Below, one piece after another: positions 12,001-27,000 of a DNA stretch of 64,000 nucleotides. Origin of the DNA: Sebastes aleutianus (taxonomy: Eukaryota > Chordata > Actinopteri > Perciformes > Sebastidae). The notes under the pieces are model-generated. The model saw only the letters and a program-made list of their open reading frames with translations, searched no databases and had not been told where the DNA came from. Within the stretch, counting starts at the first letter, position 1; each line of letters starts with the position of its first letter. A program made the position numbers and the translations under genes. The stretch is taken from the NCBI GenBank assembly GCA_916700875.1, contig CAKAKS010000039.1, positions 7,403,544-7,467,543 on the forward strand. Direction: 5' to 3'.

Positions 12001-15000
12001 TTCCCCCAAACTGTTTCCTTCTCTCTCTAAAGATAAAAATACTACACAGCCTTTCAAAAAAGAGACAACTTGAACTTCTTGATCAGTTCTTTGATGGTCT
12101 GCAGGAAATGCAGTTGCCGTCTATAAATAAATATCTAAAAAAAAAAATATCTGTGTTAGAGGAAGCTTGTGCTACTCACAGTGCGATGCATTTGCTGTTC
12201 ATGATGTTGGCTTTGAAGCCCAGCACTGCGAACACCACAAGGGTGGCCAGCACGGAGGTGAAGAAGTTGATTAAAGACACCAAGACGGCGTCGAAGTGGC
12301 AGTTGTTGTCCCGCTTGTTGTAGCTGGAGAAGGCGATGACGCCGCCGAAGCCGAGGCCCAGGGCGAAGAAGACCTGCGTGGCCGCCTCTCGCCACACTTT
12401 GGCCTCCAACATGATCTCCAACTGAAAGCACAACACAGACAGAGTTGGCTTAGTTTGGTAGCACAGTCTACATTTAACATGATCATTGAAGGAATACTGT
12501 TATATTTATTTTAATATATAAATTATAGATGTATGTTTTGAGGGTGAAACCAGTGAGCAACCTCCGGGTCTTGAAGTGAAGCCAATGCGGACGGGGTTTA
12601 AACCTGCATTCTTTCTAATAGCCAGCAGGGGGCGACTCCTCTGGTTGCAAAAAGAAGTCTGATTGTATAGAAGTCTATGAGAAAATGAGCCTACTTCTCA
12701 CTTGATTTATTACCTCAGTAAACATCGTAAACATGAGTTTATGGTCTCAATCTCTAGTTTCAAGTCTTCTTCAATACAGCATGATGTTCATTTAGTAAAT
12801 TAGTGTGTTTTCAGTTCATGAAAATTCATTTTAACCTTTTTGGTTGCCTAAAAATGTCTTATTCAGCGTTTGGTTTATACTTAGCTTCACCCTCTCGTGT
12901 CACTTCTGGTTGCAAAAAACAAATGCTGAACTCGAAGCTTCAAAACGGCTGTCCACAAAACAATCAGTGACGTCACGGTGACTGCGTCCACTTCTTATAT
13001 ACAGTCTATGTCCAGCATGCTTGGCACACAGAAGTTTCAGTTGGTTGCAATCTGCAGCCTCACCGCTAGATGCCGTCAAATCCTACGCACTGCAGCTTTA
13101 ATCAGCGAACTTCCCCTGAAGTGTGAAGATTTGCTACTTGACGTGATTTGCATTTTACCAATGTTCCACACTTGAGAGGGTCTGGACTGTGACATGTGGT
13201 TGAAAGCGCAGAAGAAAAGCAAGTAAGTGGACCTTGAGCGGACATTACGTACATAAGCTTTTCCTGTTTTACGGTATATTATTGCAAATTGAGATAATTT
13301 CTGTTATGATTTGACGTTACATAAAAATAAATTGAATTGAATTAAATTGAATATTCTTTGGGTATGAGACCCTTGGTCAGACAAAACTTATTGATGTAAG
13401 ACTTATTGATGCTATTTTCTGACATTTTGTAATTTAAATTGATGATGTAAACAGTTCATAATTGCAGCCCTAAATAGCAGCCATAAATACACAGTTGTAA
13501 ATACATGCAATAAATGTTATTCAAATTTGGATGAGGCATTGATGGCTGATATTATGCCGTCACTGATATTATATTTGAGCTAGTGTGTGGGTGGTTTAGC
13601 ATATCTTTTACATATTTTTATTATATGTTTTGTGTATTTTATTATGCTTTATGCTCAAGTCTGTGTGTGTTCTGTGCTTCACCTGAAGTTAAAGCTGAAA
13701 GGTGAAAAGTTAATCTCCATGTGTATATGTCTAAGTTGCTTTAAAGAGTCGTTTCCAGCCACAATCCATTATCTGGAATATTTTTTAATAAATAACATAT
13801 TAACATGTATTTCTGTTTGTATTTTGCAGACGCACCATCTTTGCCAAACGACAGCCGGCATCTTGGCAGTTTCCTCGTTGTAGTTTTCTACTACAAAGGT
13901 CTCAAACCGTTCAGAGCACAGAGCAGCAGCAGGACTTTGATGTCCGCAAGTTCACTGACTGAAGATGGTGGCAAAACGCATCTTTTGAAGTCGTAAGATG
14001 TCAGCCGAGGACACTGAGCAGACACACGAGACAGACAGACTCTGCTGTGAACCAGCGTCTCCGGCTGGTTGGTTACATAAAGCCTCGGTAACTCCTGTTT
14101 CCATGGTGACACGATTCCACAGCTTGAGGTGCCATTGGCCTGTTGCTGCCGAGGAGCCGGCCTATTACAGTGCAGACTTAATTTTTGAGTTCAGACACCT
14201 TTTTTTTTATAAACAGTGAGTGGATTCAGTTCAACAGTGGCTGGCTGAGACAGCTTTGATCTACAGTACGCTCCTTATGTTCAGTAGGGGATATTAAGTA
14301 TAAGAAATAAGTAGTATTTCTACATTTAGTATTAAGCTGAGAAGATTAATCGATTGGTGACAATTATTTGATAATCAATATATAATTGAAGTCATTTCTC
14401 AAGCACAAATGACAAACTTCTGCTGGTTCCAGCTTTGAAATGTGAGGATTTGATGCTTTTCTTTGTTATATATGATAGTAAACTTAATATCTTTAGGTTT
14501 TGGACTGTTGGTCAAACAAAACAAGATATTTAAAGACGTCACCTTGGGCTCTGGAAAAATATAATTTGATTGTTTTTTTTCTGACATTTTATAAACAAAA
14601 CAATTGGCAGGGAGAGAGAGAGATAACCGGTTGCTCTGTGTACTCAACCGTAGATCAAAAACGTGTCGGGTGCTCTTGGAAAACGGAGAGAAATCAGGAT
14701 GAACAGAAAGTCAGTCAAAAAAACTTAGACCAAGTGGCAATGAGGAAGGAAATATTTAAAAGCCTTTATTATAGTGGCTAAATCCTAAAAAAAGGCCAAC
14801 AAGTTGACAGGTGAAACTAATTGAAAATAATGAAAACATGTTTTCAAAGACCTACTGTGGCTGAAACATGATAGTTTTTTTTTTAATGATTTCGCCACTA
14901 TAATAAAGGATTTTTCCTTCCTCGTTGTCCAAATTGTTGGAGTGTCTGGATTGCCTTCCTGTTTAAAACAATTGGCAGCTTGATTGATAATGAAAATAAT

Positions 15001-18000
15001 TGTTTTTCCTTGGTGACTTCATGTGACTCCAAACAGCATCCTTTGCTCTGAATTTTTTACTTACACGGTTTACAGAAACGCTGGCCTGAAACATGCGTTT
15101 ACCTTGGGTGTGAACATGTGTCGAATCCCGTCTACGGAGCCCTTCAGGAGCAGAGCTCGAACCAGGAAGCAGAGCAGCACGACGTACGGGAACAGGGAGC
15201 TGAAGTACATCACCTGTAAGTAAACAAAACCTCCTGTTTAAACAGCGGCAAACTTCTGCAGTCGGACTGTACTTCAATAAAGTCACTCTGCTTATTTTAG
15301 GTGAATCTTTAAGCAATCAGGATAAAATATTTGACAATCACAAGATGATAAAAATCAAACTAAGCTGCATTTAAATTAATTTTTTTTTTTGAGAAGAGAA
15401 GTCAGATTATGTTTTACGCAGTCTGGTACAGTCTAGTAAACCTCTTTTGAAGTGTCTCGTTCAGTGCCAATTATCAAAGGTTTCTAGATTACTGAGTAGC
15501 GTTCAAAAATCTTGAGAAAATGTTCAGTTCCTGACAGAAAAAATCCTTTGTGAGGTGATAGTGTGTGTGTCTTTAGGGAACTGTAAAAATAAATGTGGTG
15601 TGATTTTACTGCCTGACTATATATATGCAGTGTTGATCATAATCATTTGAGAGGAACATTACAATGCGCAGAAAAGTGAGTGAAACCTGAGCAGTTCTGT
15701 CTAATGTTGATGACATTTAATTACAGATGAAAATTTGGTTTCTCATTTATGTTGAGTTAAACTTTTCCTTTGTGTATCTTCAACAATGACAATACATCTT
15801 CAAGTAGTGATGACTTAATGTACCATGAACGTTGTGTAACCAATATCAGCAGGGTCTGTGCCTGTGGGAAAACCCTTTTGTCCATTTATCGTGCTAATTA
15901 GACAGTAGGGCCTCTCGTCTTTTTTTCTCCCTCTGTGTGTAGACGAGGTGGTACTTAAAGACTGAGAGGCCTGACTCAGCCGCCGCTACACTGTGACACG
16001 TCGGCTTACAGGACTGGCGGCGGGGTGTGGGTAAACCATCTCCCAGTGCAGGCACTGGGAGATGGTTTAGGGTTGAGTCATAAGCACAGTCAGTGATTCA
16101 GAGACGTTGCGTCTCTTACATGGTGGTCCATATGTAGCTCTGAAGGAGACTGTAATGTCTCGTCTCAGAGGGAAAGGGATTCATTCAGATATTTGAAAGT
16201 TCAGTCAAGGATTGTAAAGTTTAACGGTTTTCTCCCAGTGCTTGGAGGAGAAAAAAAGACACCTCCTAAACACCTTTTGTAGTATCCAGACTTTACTGTA
16301 TGTCCCATACATTTGTTCTCTTGTAATGTACAGTTTTTGAAACCTACATAATAAAATAACCTAAATAATTTCTACCTCCACACGTTTTTTGCCCAAACTT
16401 AAAGAAGTTGTAGTTGTATTACCTAAACCTGCTTTTTGACTAATGCCGAAGAAGTTGTAGTTTTATTAAAACTAACTGTTTTTTTGCCTAAACCTAAAGA
16501 AGTTGTAGTTTTATTGCCTAAACCTAACTGATTTTTTTGCCTAAACCTATAAAAGTTGTAGTTTTATTGCGTAAACCTAACTTTTTTTTGTTGCCTAAAC
16601 CTAAAGAAGTTGTAGTTTTGTTGTCTAAACCTAAAGAAACCTTTTTGGTTGTGTTCAAAATGTAACGTTTCATTCAGTTTTACAACATGTTAGAACATGT
16701 TGCTTTTAAGTTTCACTTTCACTTTTACAACGTAGCAGGCCCCTACTGACCCACACCTATCATGCCTATAGCTACTAATAACGTAGCTACTTAGACGGCC
16801 CTACTTAAAACCAACATACATCCCTAAATATCAAAGTCAAATGTCATAATTGGAAGACATTTATTCGCTTAATGTTTTACTTTCCTCAGCTGCAGCTCTT
16901 GTCGGCTCTTTACTGATTAAACCTTCCAACGTTGTGCTCTTGTCGAAGAACACAGCTGTGGCCTTGGTCAGCTCAAAGCCAAACAGACTTCTATTCTGTG
17001 TGATAAGTAGATATCTGCTCCTTTGTAACCTCAGTCTTATGTTCTATCAAATAAAGAGACTTTTATTATGAAAGATTAAGTGTCATGGCAGATAGGATGT
17101 GCTTCTCGCAAAGGTCACGTTCTGAGAACTGCGCCGCTATCGTCATAAACTGATACTAAAACACAGGTTTTCCCATGATGAGAGAAAGCCGTGTCTGTAA
17201 TCTAAAGGATATTTTACGTATAAAAGATTACATAATGCATTATTTGGCATATAATTGGTTACTTTGAGTGTTCCGCAACTTTCAAATGTATTTCATTACT
17301 ATTTTACCAAATCCATGACAACCCCTCCTCTCTCCCCCTTCATAAGCCATTAATGCCTTCCCCCACTTTTTTTTTTTTGGCCACACTCTTGACAATCAAA
17401 CCAAGCCAAAAGAGCGCGTATAACCATGGTAACCAAAACCGCCTGATCCCTTTCACGCCCACCCACACACACAAACGGGAGAGAAATGCAGATCGCGGTG
17501 GGGATATTCCTTGGAAAAGGCTTTTGTGAACATGGGTGGAGAAGAGGCCATTAATATTCTTTTGTGCCACACAGCGCTGATTAAACTTCAAAGACACTTG
17601 AGGCTGGCCCCTTACAGGGAAAGTTCAAGCCCATTTCTACGCTGGCCAACTCAAAAGGCCATCCAGACACACCAGGTAGTTGGAGGCCGACCATCTGGCT
17701 CAAACTGTACAATTATAACCAGTAGCTTTCTGTTTGTTTCTTTACAAAAATGAAGGGTTATTTCTTATATCTTTGCAGTTCATTATATTTACATGATGGC
17801 CGTGGAAGGACTTCCTTTACTCTAATGCAACCCTTCTGACAGAGCGGCAGTCGTGATAGTGATTGTGACAATGATTGTGGTTATCAGTGACATTTCTTGC
17901 CAGGCGGCAGGATGTAGCACACAGAGGAAATGAGACTGTTCTCCGTCGTGCAAAAGCGTCGTGGCACAAGTCGAGATTAAACCACCTTGGTTGTTTTGTC

Positions 18001-21000
18001 TGTGGCTGTTTGTGGTGAATGCAGCGCAAAAATACAAGAGCTCAGTGGAAGCCAAGCAAAAAGCAGACAGCTGTGGACAATGTCTGGATCAACGGTGGGG
18101 GAAACTCGTTTAGCTGGTGACAGCCGTGATTCCCCACCAGTTACAAAAAACTAGAGTTACAGTCTAATAATAGGTCCATACTAGCCTCTTACTTCCTGCA
18201 AAGCCAAAATACTTTTCACATATATTTTTTGACCCAATGTTAAAACCGTATCCTTAAAAGGTGCAAATTCAAAATTGAGAGCATTAATATAGCATCAAAC
18301 AACTATTTGCTATGTAAAGATATAGTGGAGTAATGGTGTCCTGAGCAGAGAATGACGTCACTTTACCTCTCTGGGTCCTATCGAGAAGGTATACCGCAAA
18401 TTTCAAAAACTTTAGAACCTGAACCCTTCGAGGTCAATGGGTAACCTTAACCATCTCACCAGAGTTTCGTAATTTGCACGTTACCTTCTAGACACAACCC
18501 TCTCTCTATGTATTGTAACCTGAGCTTCTTTGTGCTTGGTTTATGTAGCCGGTCCGGCAAAGAGTATGGAAGCAAAGAGACGAAACTCCGGTGTTTTTTT
18601 TACAACAGCCGCTACTGCCTGAGAATGTTTATTATATTTACAATATTTTATTGTTCAACACAGGCCATTTTGGGAATATATGACAATAGAATATACATAA
18701 TTTCTTTTACATTTGTTCGGCACTTTTTAGGCGGATGTTTTACTGGCATCCGGTAGCTGCTTTCAGTCCAAAATGGCAGAAGCGTAGCTTTGCTGCTGGG
18801 CGCTGATGTTGCAATGGAACAAATAATTGACTTTCATTTATTGGCAATATACGTTCTTTGGGTCCGGCCCCGCATGCATGTTAGTGCATGTGAGTCCCAG
18901 TGTGTGTGCCCCACTGACTAGCTAATCGCCGCCGCTCTACACTGTGCTCATATTGCGGTTACAGCTGATAACGCCGTCCAGACCCACGGCGGCGTCGTCG
19001 CAGAAGCGTAGCGCCCACCCTCCGGTTCCCTCTCAGGTTAACACTGTTAGCTCTATCAGCTCTGTTGCCATTGTTTGCACTGTTCATATTGTTAGCACCG
19101 TTAGCTGCCTGCCACCGGCTCAGCCATAGCCATGTTGAGAGCTGTGTGAAGGCAATCCCTTGCGAGATGGTTGAAGTTAGGCATTGATCTTGAATAGTTA
19201 AGGTTAGGTTGGGCAGCGAGTTTCACAAGAGTTTTTGCAAGTTTTCGCACTTTGGGGTTCAAGACACAACTTTAAAGCTGCATATTTTGCTTAGGCCAGG
19301 ATGGGGTCAATAAAACATCAAAACAAGCTGGAAACAAACCAAATATGTTATGGCTATTGTTACATCCCATTAGAGTCACTTTGTATCTCTACTGTTTGAT
19401 ATTGGGTTGGTTGGGTGGCTGGTTGCATACAGTGGGTTAGTCAGAGCCTTTGTGTTGGAAACAGTTGTGTACAGCAGTTGATGAATGCAGCTGAGACTGA
19501 ACCATACAGTAAATGTGCTGTAAAACCAAAATAATGAGCTAAAAGAGGCTTAAAAGCCCAATAAAGTGTTAATTCTCCCTGATTTTGGCACTATTACAAA
19601 GACTCATTTCATCGAGTTAAGTTGACTCAAATTCTGTAAGACCTTACTCTATGGCAGACAAAAAAAAAATGTGATCCCTGAAATATACTGTATTAATTTT
19701 GACCCCACACTTTGTTGCCCAGAACTGACATAAGAAGTGAGGATAATACCCAAATCAAATGACTTCCCCATCAAAGCTGATTCTTGGAAGATTAAAAAGT
19801 GCGACCATTCTTCCAATTAGCGCAAGCTTGACTGTAACCTTGGAAGTGCACCGGCTAATGCTTGTCATATGATATGAGAAAGTGTGGAATGATAAAGATC
19901 ACCTCTAAAAAAGAGAGGAGGAGCGTGGGCGAGTTTGCAACCACAACGCCGACCTTTTAGCCAGTGGGCTAATCCTTCCGGATGCTAGTCACGCTACTGT
20001 CAGCTTTGCTAACACTAAGCTAAAGTAAGCTAAGCCAGAAATCCCACACAAGATCACATGAGCTTTCGGGGTCATATCTGAGACTGTATCATTAGAAAAA
20101 TTTGTCAAGACACATTACAGTAGTCACTTAGCAGTGTCTTTAAGTCCAATACTTTATGCTCTGTAAGCCTCTACCTTAAAGTGAGCTAATTATGTGCGAG
20201 AGGATTTTCCAAAACACTTGGCGAGAAACGGCCTTTTGTTTCACATTTTCCGGGGTACAAGAGTTATATTTGAGTCGTTATATAGGCCAAGCTGCCAGGA
20301 TTATAGGGCAGCTGTAGTAAGCCATTTCCTCTGTTCTCCCAACCCGACGCACGGAGGCACACTTTAGCGACAGTATGTGACGAACCGGGCTTTCTATGGA
20401 GCTTTTTTCCTATCTTTATTCAAGAGCGTGGTCTTTCAACTGTAGAGCTTGACTCACTGATTTCACGTTCAAATTTTCTAATGCTTTCCCTCAAAACCCT
20501 GTCCTTGCACTCAAATAGCCCCTACTTGCGCTTAAATTTGCTCTTCCTCTGCTCAAACTGTAGGCTTGCACTCAGATATATTGTTGCTTGCACAGATTTG
20601 CTGCACTCCAGCTTCAGCCTTTCCCCTCACACTCTTCTGTGCACTCTTGAAACATCTGCTCTCAGATTTCTCCTCTGCTCGTATGACATTCGTACGACAT
20701 CCTTGTCAGCGTACGGCAAAATAAAAAAGTTGGTTCCAGTAATAATAGACAGCGTCCACTACATATAGGAATAAAGATAGAAAAAAGCTCCATACTTTCA
20801 ACTAACTCCAATGTAAACCCACCCGCGGCGCTATTAGGCGGTTGGAACAAGTGATGTAGTGTTAATGGTGTGCTAAGGGCAGGTGGAGCAGTCAAACAAA
20901 CACTAGACATTCAACCAGGAGACGGGTGTTCATGTCCCTTGTGAAACTAAAAGTAACGCTCACTTATTTTGTCAGTCGTTGGTATTGTCAGTCCCGTGAG

Positions 21001-24000
21001 TCATTGTTGTCAACCTCAACTGTTTCCTAACCCTAGCTAAGTGGCTGTGTTGCCTAAATCTAACTTCCTGTGAAAACAAAAGTTTATTTTGAAAAGACAC
21101 TATGCATGTAACGAGCATATAATGACACGCCGTCCCTGGTCCGTCCAAAAGTCGGTCTTTGATACCGAGGAGCACTGACCAAGCGGCGGTATTTGATGAG
21201 TTTGGAGTGAGAATGTGTTGGTTCTCCTTTCTCTTCTGCCTCATACCCTACTTGTTAAAAACATCTTTTCTCCAAGACTAAAAATGCTAACAGAGAAATC
21301 CTCCTTACCTTCCCAGAAGACTGGATTCCCTTGATCATGGCGAGGCAAACTATAGACCAGGCAGCCAGCAGGCACAGAGTCATCTTCCAGTTGAGTCCTC
21401 CACCCTCAGAGATGCTGTCAGAGATGTTCAGGGCCTCGCGGTACCAGTAGTAGGTGGTGGCCGAGCTCTTCTCGCACTCCGGCACCACATCTATGGACAA
21501 AACGGCTGGAAGTTACACACTGTATGTCGTACATACCTCCGTATAAAATATTGACTGTAGTACCTGTAGTGAATCTAGTCCTTATATATATGTCTGATTG
21601 TGTCTTACATGTAGTGTTCTTGCTCTTGACCAGTGGACACTCGTGCCATGGCAGAGGTTGCTGGAAGGACTGGGAGAAGTAGAAGAGACTCCAGCTGATG
21701 ATGACATTGTAGTAGAGAGCCACGAAGAAGCACACCTACAGGCAAGAGAAGTGAGTTAACTTCAGACACACAAAACAGAAAAAAACAGTTTTATCTACCA
21801 AACATGATATATTCAGTACCTTGATTTCTCTTTTTTATTACAACAAGAAGAGACTTCATTTTCTGAGTGAGGTGTTACAAGGTGTTTTGCTTTATTTAGA
21901 GATCTATGAATGATCAGTTTATCAGTGTTATCAAGGCTTAAAGGAACAGTGTGTAACATTTCCGGGGATCTATTAGGAGAAGTTGAATATAACATTAGCC
22001 CTGTGATAGTCTGGCGACCTGTACAGGGTGTACCCGATGTCAGCTGGGATCGGCTCCAGAATATTTTGCCCAAGAATAATTTACGAGATGCCATAAAGTG
22101 GTTTAATAGGTTGTATTATTTTTAACATACGGTGTACAATATCTAATCTGCTTAGGCTCAAAATCGCTTTTTTTTTAAAGAATAATACAGTACATGTGTT
22201 TCTAGTCTATTTTAATATACACATTCATTACAGTGGCATAATTTGCATTAGCATTGTCAAACCTTCACACTTCTGCTACACTTTCACTTTTACTGCGTGA
22301 CTCACCACACAGCTGGCGAAGCCGATGCCCCCCAGCCGAGGGCTGATGTAGTTCCACACCCCGATGCTGCCTCTGCGGATCCGCTGTCCCACGGCGAGCT
22401 CCAGGAAGAACAGCGGGATGCCGATCAATATCAGCAGGATGAGGTAGGGCACCAGGTACGCTCCTGCCAGTCAAAAACAACACAGGCCGCGAGTTAAACG
22501 AAGCATGTGCAAAGAAGGGGGGAAACCGGGCCATCAGATAACTGTGAAGAAACATTGCTTCAGTTCCTGAAAGCAGCCCACGCGCACATGGACACCACAC
22601 ACACTCTCACATATCTATATCTGGCACATGCAAATATGTAGCATATATATTCAAACTCACACAAACAGCAGCATCCTAAACTTGATATACTTCTACATTA
22701 TGGTGACACATTTGCCTAAAAGCACACCTCCCTAACAGTAGGCCTATTGTCTCATTATCTCCCTACCACACACACACAAATAACTATACACACATCTGTG
22801 TCTCCACCTAATACATCCCCAATGGTGTGTGGTGCAATCAAATAATTCTGGAAATACGCTGAAGTCTAAAATTACCTAAATTACAGTGGGATTACTTTGA
22901 GGCACACTGCAGAGACGACATTCCTCTGTAGAGTTAAGGTTTCAGGGTGAATGACTAACATTAAGGCAGGCTGTAATAGCGTGGTGCAATAAAATACAGG
23001 GGGGGCACATCTCTTGTGACAGTCGAGAGTACTTGTGAGCGGTGTACTGCCAGGCACATGATGGCTGCAAGAGAAACGAGAGAACCTAAAAGTCTTTGTT
23101 TAAAAGAAATATTTGGTGGTTAGATGTGTTCAGTGGCTACCAGATTTTAAAATAATGCGCCTTTTATTTTCTTGTTGGGGTGATGCAAGGTATGCACGAC
23201 GCAGCAGTGGGGAGGTTTTCCTTTTCCTCACGTGAAGTTCCTGTGTGTGAGACTCTCAACCCACAGAAATCTGTTAGAAACTATTTCAGCATTACAAAAA
23301 ACTGCACAACCACTGATGGAAACACCAGCCAATCTTATCTTGAAAACAAGAAGTTGAAGTTGTTCTTTAAAAATCCCCTTTTGTGATTTTGTTCCCCCCC
23401 CCTCTCGCGGGCAAAACCACAACATCAAATGTTAACACTGGCAGGACGACGCACTGTAATGTTTGCTGTGAGTCACTGATGACGGCGTCAAAACTTCCGT
23501 CATGGGTGTATTGTTTTGAAGATTAGTTTCATCCCTGTTTCAACAGCGTTTGTTGTTTCATCTTCCCCGGGCGTTCATTCACATCCTTTCCTGAGTCCTG
23601 CTGTCCCTCCCAGGTTCGGATTGGATGGGAGTGGTCACAGACAGGACAAGTAAATGCGTGCGTCTGTTGTTTTAAGCGTGTGTGTTTGTGTATTTACCCA
23701 ACTGGTTTCTAATATTAAGACGTCTAATTCTGGTTCAGCGAGTACACAGTTTGTTCTGGGAAGAGGCTTTAAACATCAGTCAGCACCAAAAAACCCTCCG
23801 GTTTCTATTGTCTTTTAAAACCCTCGACAGCCTCCCTTGGACGTTCAAACACTTTGATGGCACTTTGAGAAAGCAAACAACCTCACAGGAGTGCATTTCA
23901 TCTTTTCTTAAAATAGTTTCCCAGCACTCTTCGCTTACAGATCGATTACAGTAAATAGCTGGTTTATCCTGTCTAGGAATGTTACAGACGAATGACACTT

Positions 24001-27000
24001 CCGTGTTCTTTTGGCAGCGCCACATGTACAGCGCCAAGGAGCGTGCTGGATATGCATACCTGTAGTATGAGCAACGAATTTCTGCTTGAATGAAGGACAC
24101 ATGAAGGGAAACACAACACAGGATGATGCACGGATGTGTTTATGGAGCTACACTATCTCTGTTTCTGAAGGCAGGTTTTGGCTTCAAAGTGTTGCCGGGA
24201 AGTTCCAGATGCAAGCTCATGTGTTGACAGGAGGCACATGTGCATTCAAAATGATAATGGATACACTGCCTTTGGTGTGCACAAGCTCTCTTTAAGGTGC
24301 TTTATACAATATCCAGAGCATTAGTAGAGCAGCAAACAACTATTTGCTATGTAAAGATATAGTGGAGTTTGCCATGTTGCACCGCCATGTTTCTACAGCA
24401 CATTCGATGAAATCTTGTACTACTTGACAATTTTGGATACTTGGACATGTTTCAATCGGTACATAAAAAGTATTGAGATCTGAATAAATAAAAATAAAGC
24501 TTTTTTTAGTGCTGAAACAATTAGTTGATTTGATCAATTAGTTGACCAACTGAAAATTAATCAGAAACTATTTTTTAAATGTGAATATTTGATGTTTTTC
24601 TTTGTCTAATCAATAGGAACGTATTTGAATATGATGTCACTTTAAGCTTTTGGAGATTTAAATGTGCTTTTACTACTTTCTGACATTTTATAGACAAAAG
24701 GATTAATGGAGAAACTAATTGACGGATTAATCAATAATGAAAGTAATCGTTGGATCCAGCACTCACGGCACTGTACTCGCCACACAGCCATAAAAGGAAA
24801 TATAGTAAGTAGATGAAAGGCAGTGACGTACGTACACATGTCACATCTCACACACACACATCTGCCCCATTTTAATCTAATTACGGTAGAACACAGCAGG
24901 GCGACCAGAGCTGTTTAAAACAGACCTGGAAACATCACACACAGTGACAGACAATAAGAGACACTGACAGACGGATCTAACGCAACTGATGTACATGAAC
25001 AAACTCGTAAGATCATGATTCATTACTGTATATGGTTACATACACAGAGCTGACGTCATCCATCACATCTCACATCGACCAAAGACATCGACCTTCCCCC
25101 TCATCACTGCCCCGCCTACCTGCTACCTTTAACTCTGAACCATGTGAAGACTTGATATTTAACTTTCAATCCCATTGTTGTGTTTTTCATTTCTACTGAT
25201 TAACACACATTTGTAGAGCTGCAACAGTTGTCCGATTAGTTGTCAACTCTTAAATTAATTGCCAACTATTTTTATAATCGATTTGAGTCATTTTTTAGGA
25301 GAAAAAAAGGTCTAAATTCTCTGATCCCAGCTTCTTAAATGTGAATATTTTCTGAAAAACAACTAATTGATTAATCGAGAAAATAATCGACAGATTAATC
25401 AACAATGAAAATAATCATTATTTGCAGCACTACATATTTCTGTTAATTTTTTGTCAGTTTTTCCAAGAAAAAATATGATTTCTTGAACTTGTTTTTGTGT
25501 GTGTGTGTCATACCATTGTGATGGCCAATTTCATGACACAAAATAACGACACACAATGAATAAACAAATGCAGTTTTTTGTTCAAAAATCATTGCTTCAT
25601 ACCATGGTTGAAAATCACTATCACAATGCTAATATTTCACTATACCAATATATATCACAGGTGGCAAATCTACTGTCCACAAAACAGGCACAACTCTTCC
25701 AATATAAAACATTTTTAGTCATTGTAAGAATCATTGGTTTGTAATTTTGTAAACACGATATGATCATATCATCACGACAAGTCAATAAATGATAACAACA
25801 TTATAGTCCAGCCCTACTGCGGTGCATACCACATACTACACATGGTGGTAGACTTGATGTTATACTATGATAATAATATAATATGTAATAAGGAAAAGTC
25901 AAGAAAAAGCAGATTATAATAAAGATACGTTTTAAACACTGTATTCCACATCCGGCTGAGAAATAGGGAGGGATTCTTTCATCCATTGATTTATGTGCTA
26001 ATGGTATTTTGGGGACTTTTTAGAGAGTTGGATTATAACAGGAACCATTGCTGTTGTGGTTCAGTAAAGCCCACATCCACACTATAAATGATATACAATT
26101 AAACTGGACTTGGATTGAGATTATATCCTGTCTGGACAACCTGTCTGAGACAGTTTCACTTAATCAGCTTTCTCAAGGCAGTCAATGGCTTTATGTAATC
26201 TCCAGGTGGGAAGTGCAACATCTCATCACCTTCTCCGGGACACATACACACACACACATGTACACATTAGAGTATTAACCCTGTAGTGAGTCCTCATCAT
26301 GATGACAACAACAACAACACTCTGTGGGGAGCGAGTCAAGTAGGGCATTGTGGGAAATGTGGTTTTGATTGTAGCAGGGGATGAATGTTGTTATTATTAG
26401 ACTACAATCATGAGCACCAGAGCTGTCCGCAGGGTGATTCCCTGCATGTTGACAGTATATATATTTGGTTTGGCTGTTGTTTGCAGACGGCACGCCGATA
26501 GAGACACAGATGATCACGTGACTCTCATGTCGACCCTGAAGGTCACTGAGCAGTCTTGTTTTGACAAACGAGTGCAACATAGGAAGGACTCTGTTTCTCC
26601 ATCATTCTTGCACACACACTTCACTCATCACACAGGCAGTACTGAGCACATTGCACATTATATATATATATAATACCTGCATCTGTTCGGTGCATGTTGA
26701 TTCTAAATCAGGAGTAATCAGGAGGAGCTTTTTTTAGTGTCCAAGAGGTGAAACTGGATGATACATTTAGACGTTTTGGCTCACGTGGACATTGAATAGA
26801 TGTTGATTCAGGACCTTGAACCCATACCGTAAACACAGTATAAATACAGTGTCAGAATAATAAAAGCTACATGATCATTTTGTGAAATATGGGATCCACA
26901 CTCAAGCATGAAAAGAGGATGATTATACTTCTGGTGTCTGAGAGTATAGAAATACGATTCCAGGCACATTTGTGTGATTTAAAAAAAAAAAAAAAGAAAG

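Larger units (their letters stand above)
15214..21308. other. slc6a15 intron 4 (6.1 kb)
   Basis: No exon seen. Contents include a perfect hairpin (16032-16069), a minisatellite (16379-16642), a transposon fragment (about 18560-18880), a CACTC/CTGCTC-rich repeat-like stretch (about 20440-20720) and a CCTAAATCTAACTTCCTGTG fragment near 21050 related to the minisatellite. The rest shows nothing I recognise. Confidence 0.7.

Noticed and set aside
16032..16069. MicroRNA precursor
   Set aside because: The perfect 18-bp stem with a 2-nt loop is too short and has no adequate terminal loop.
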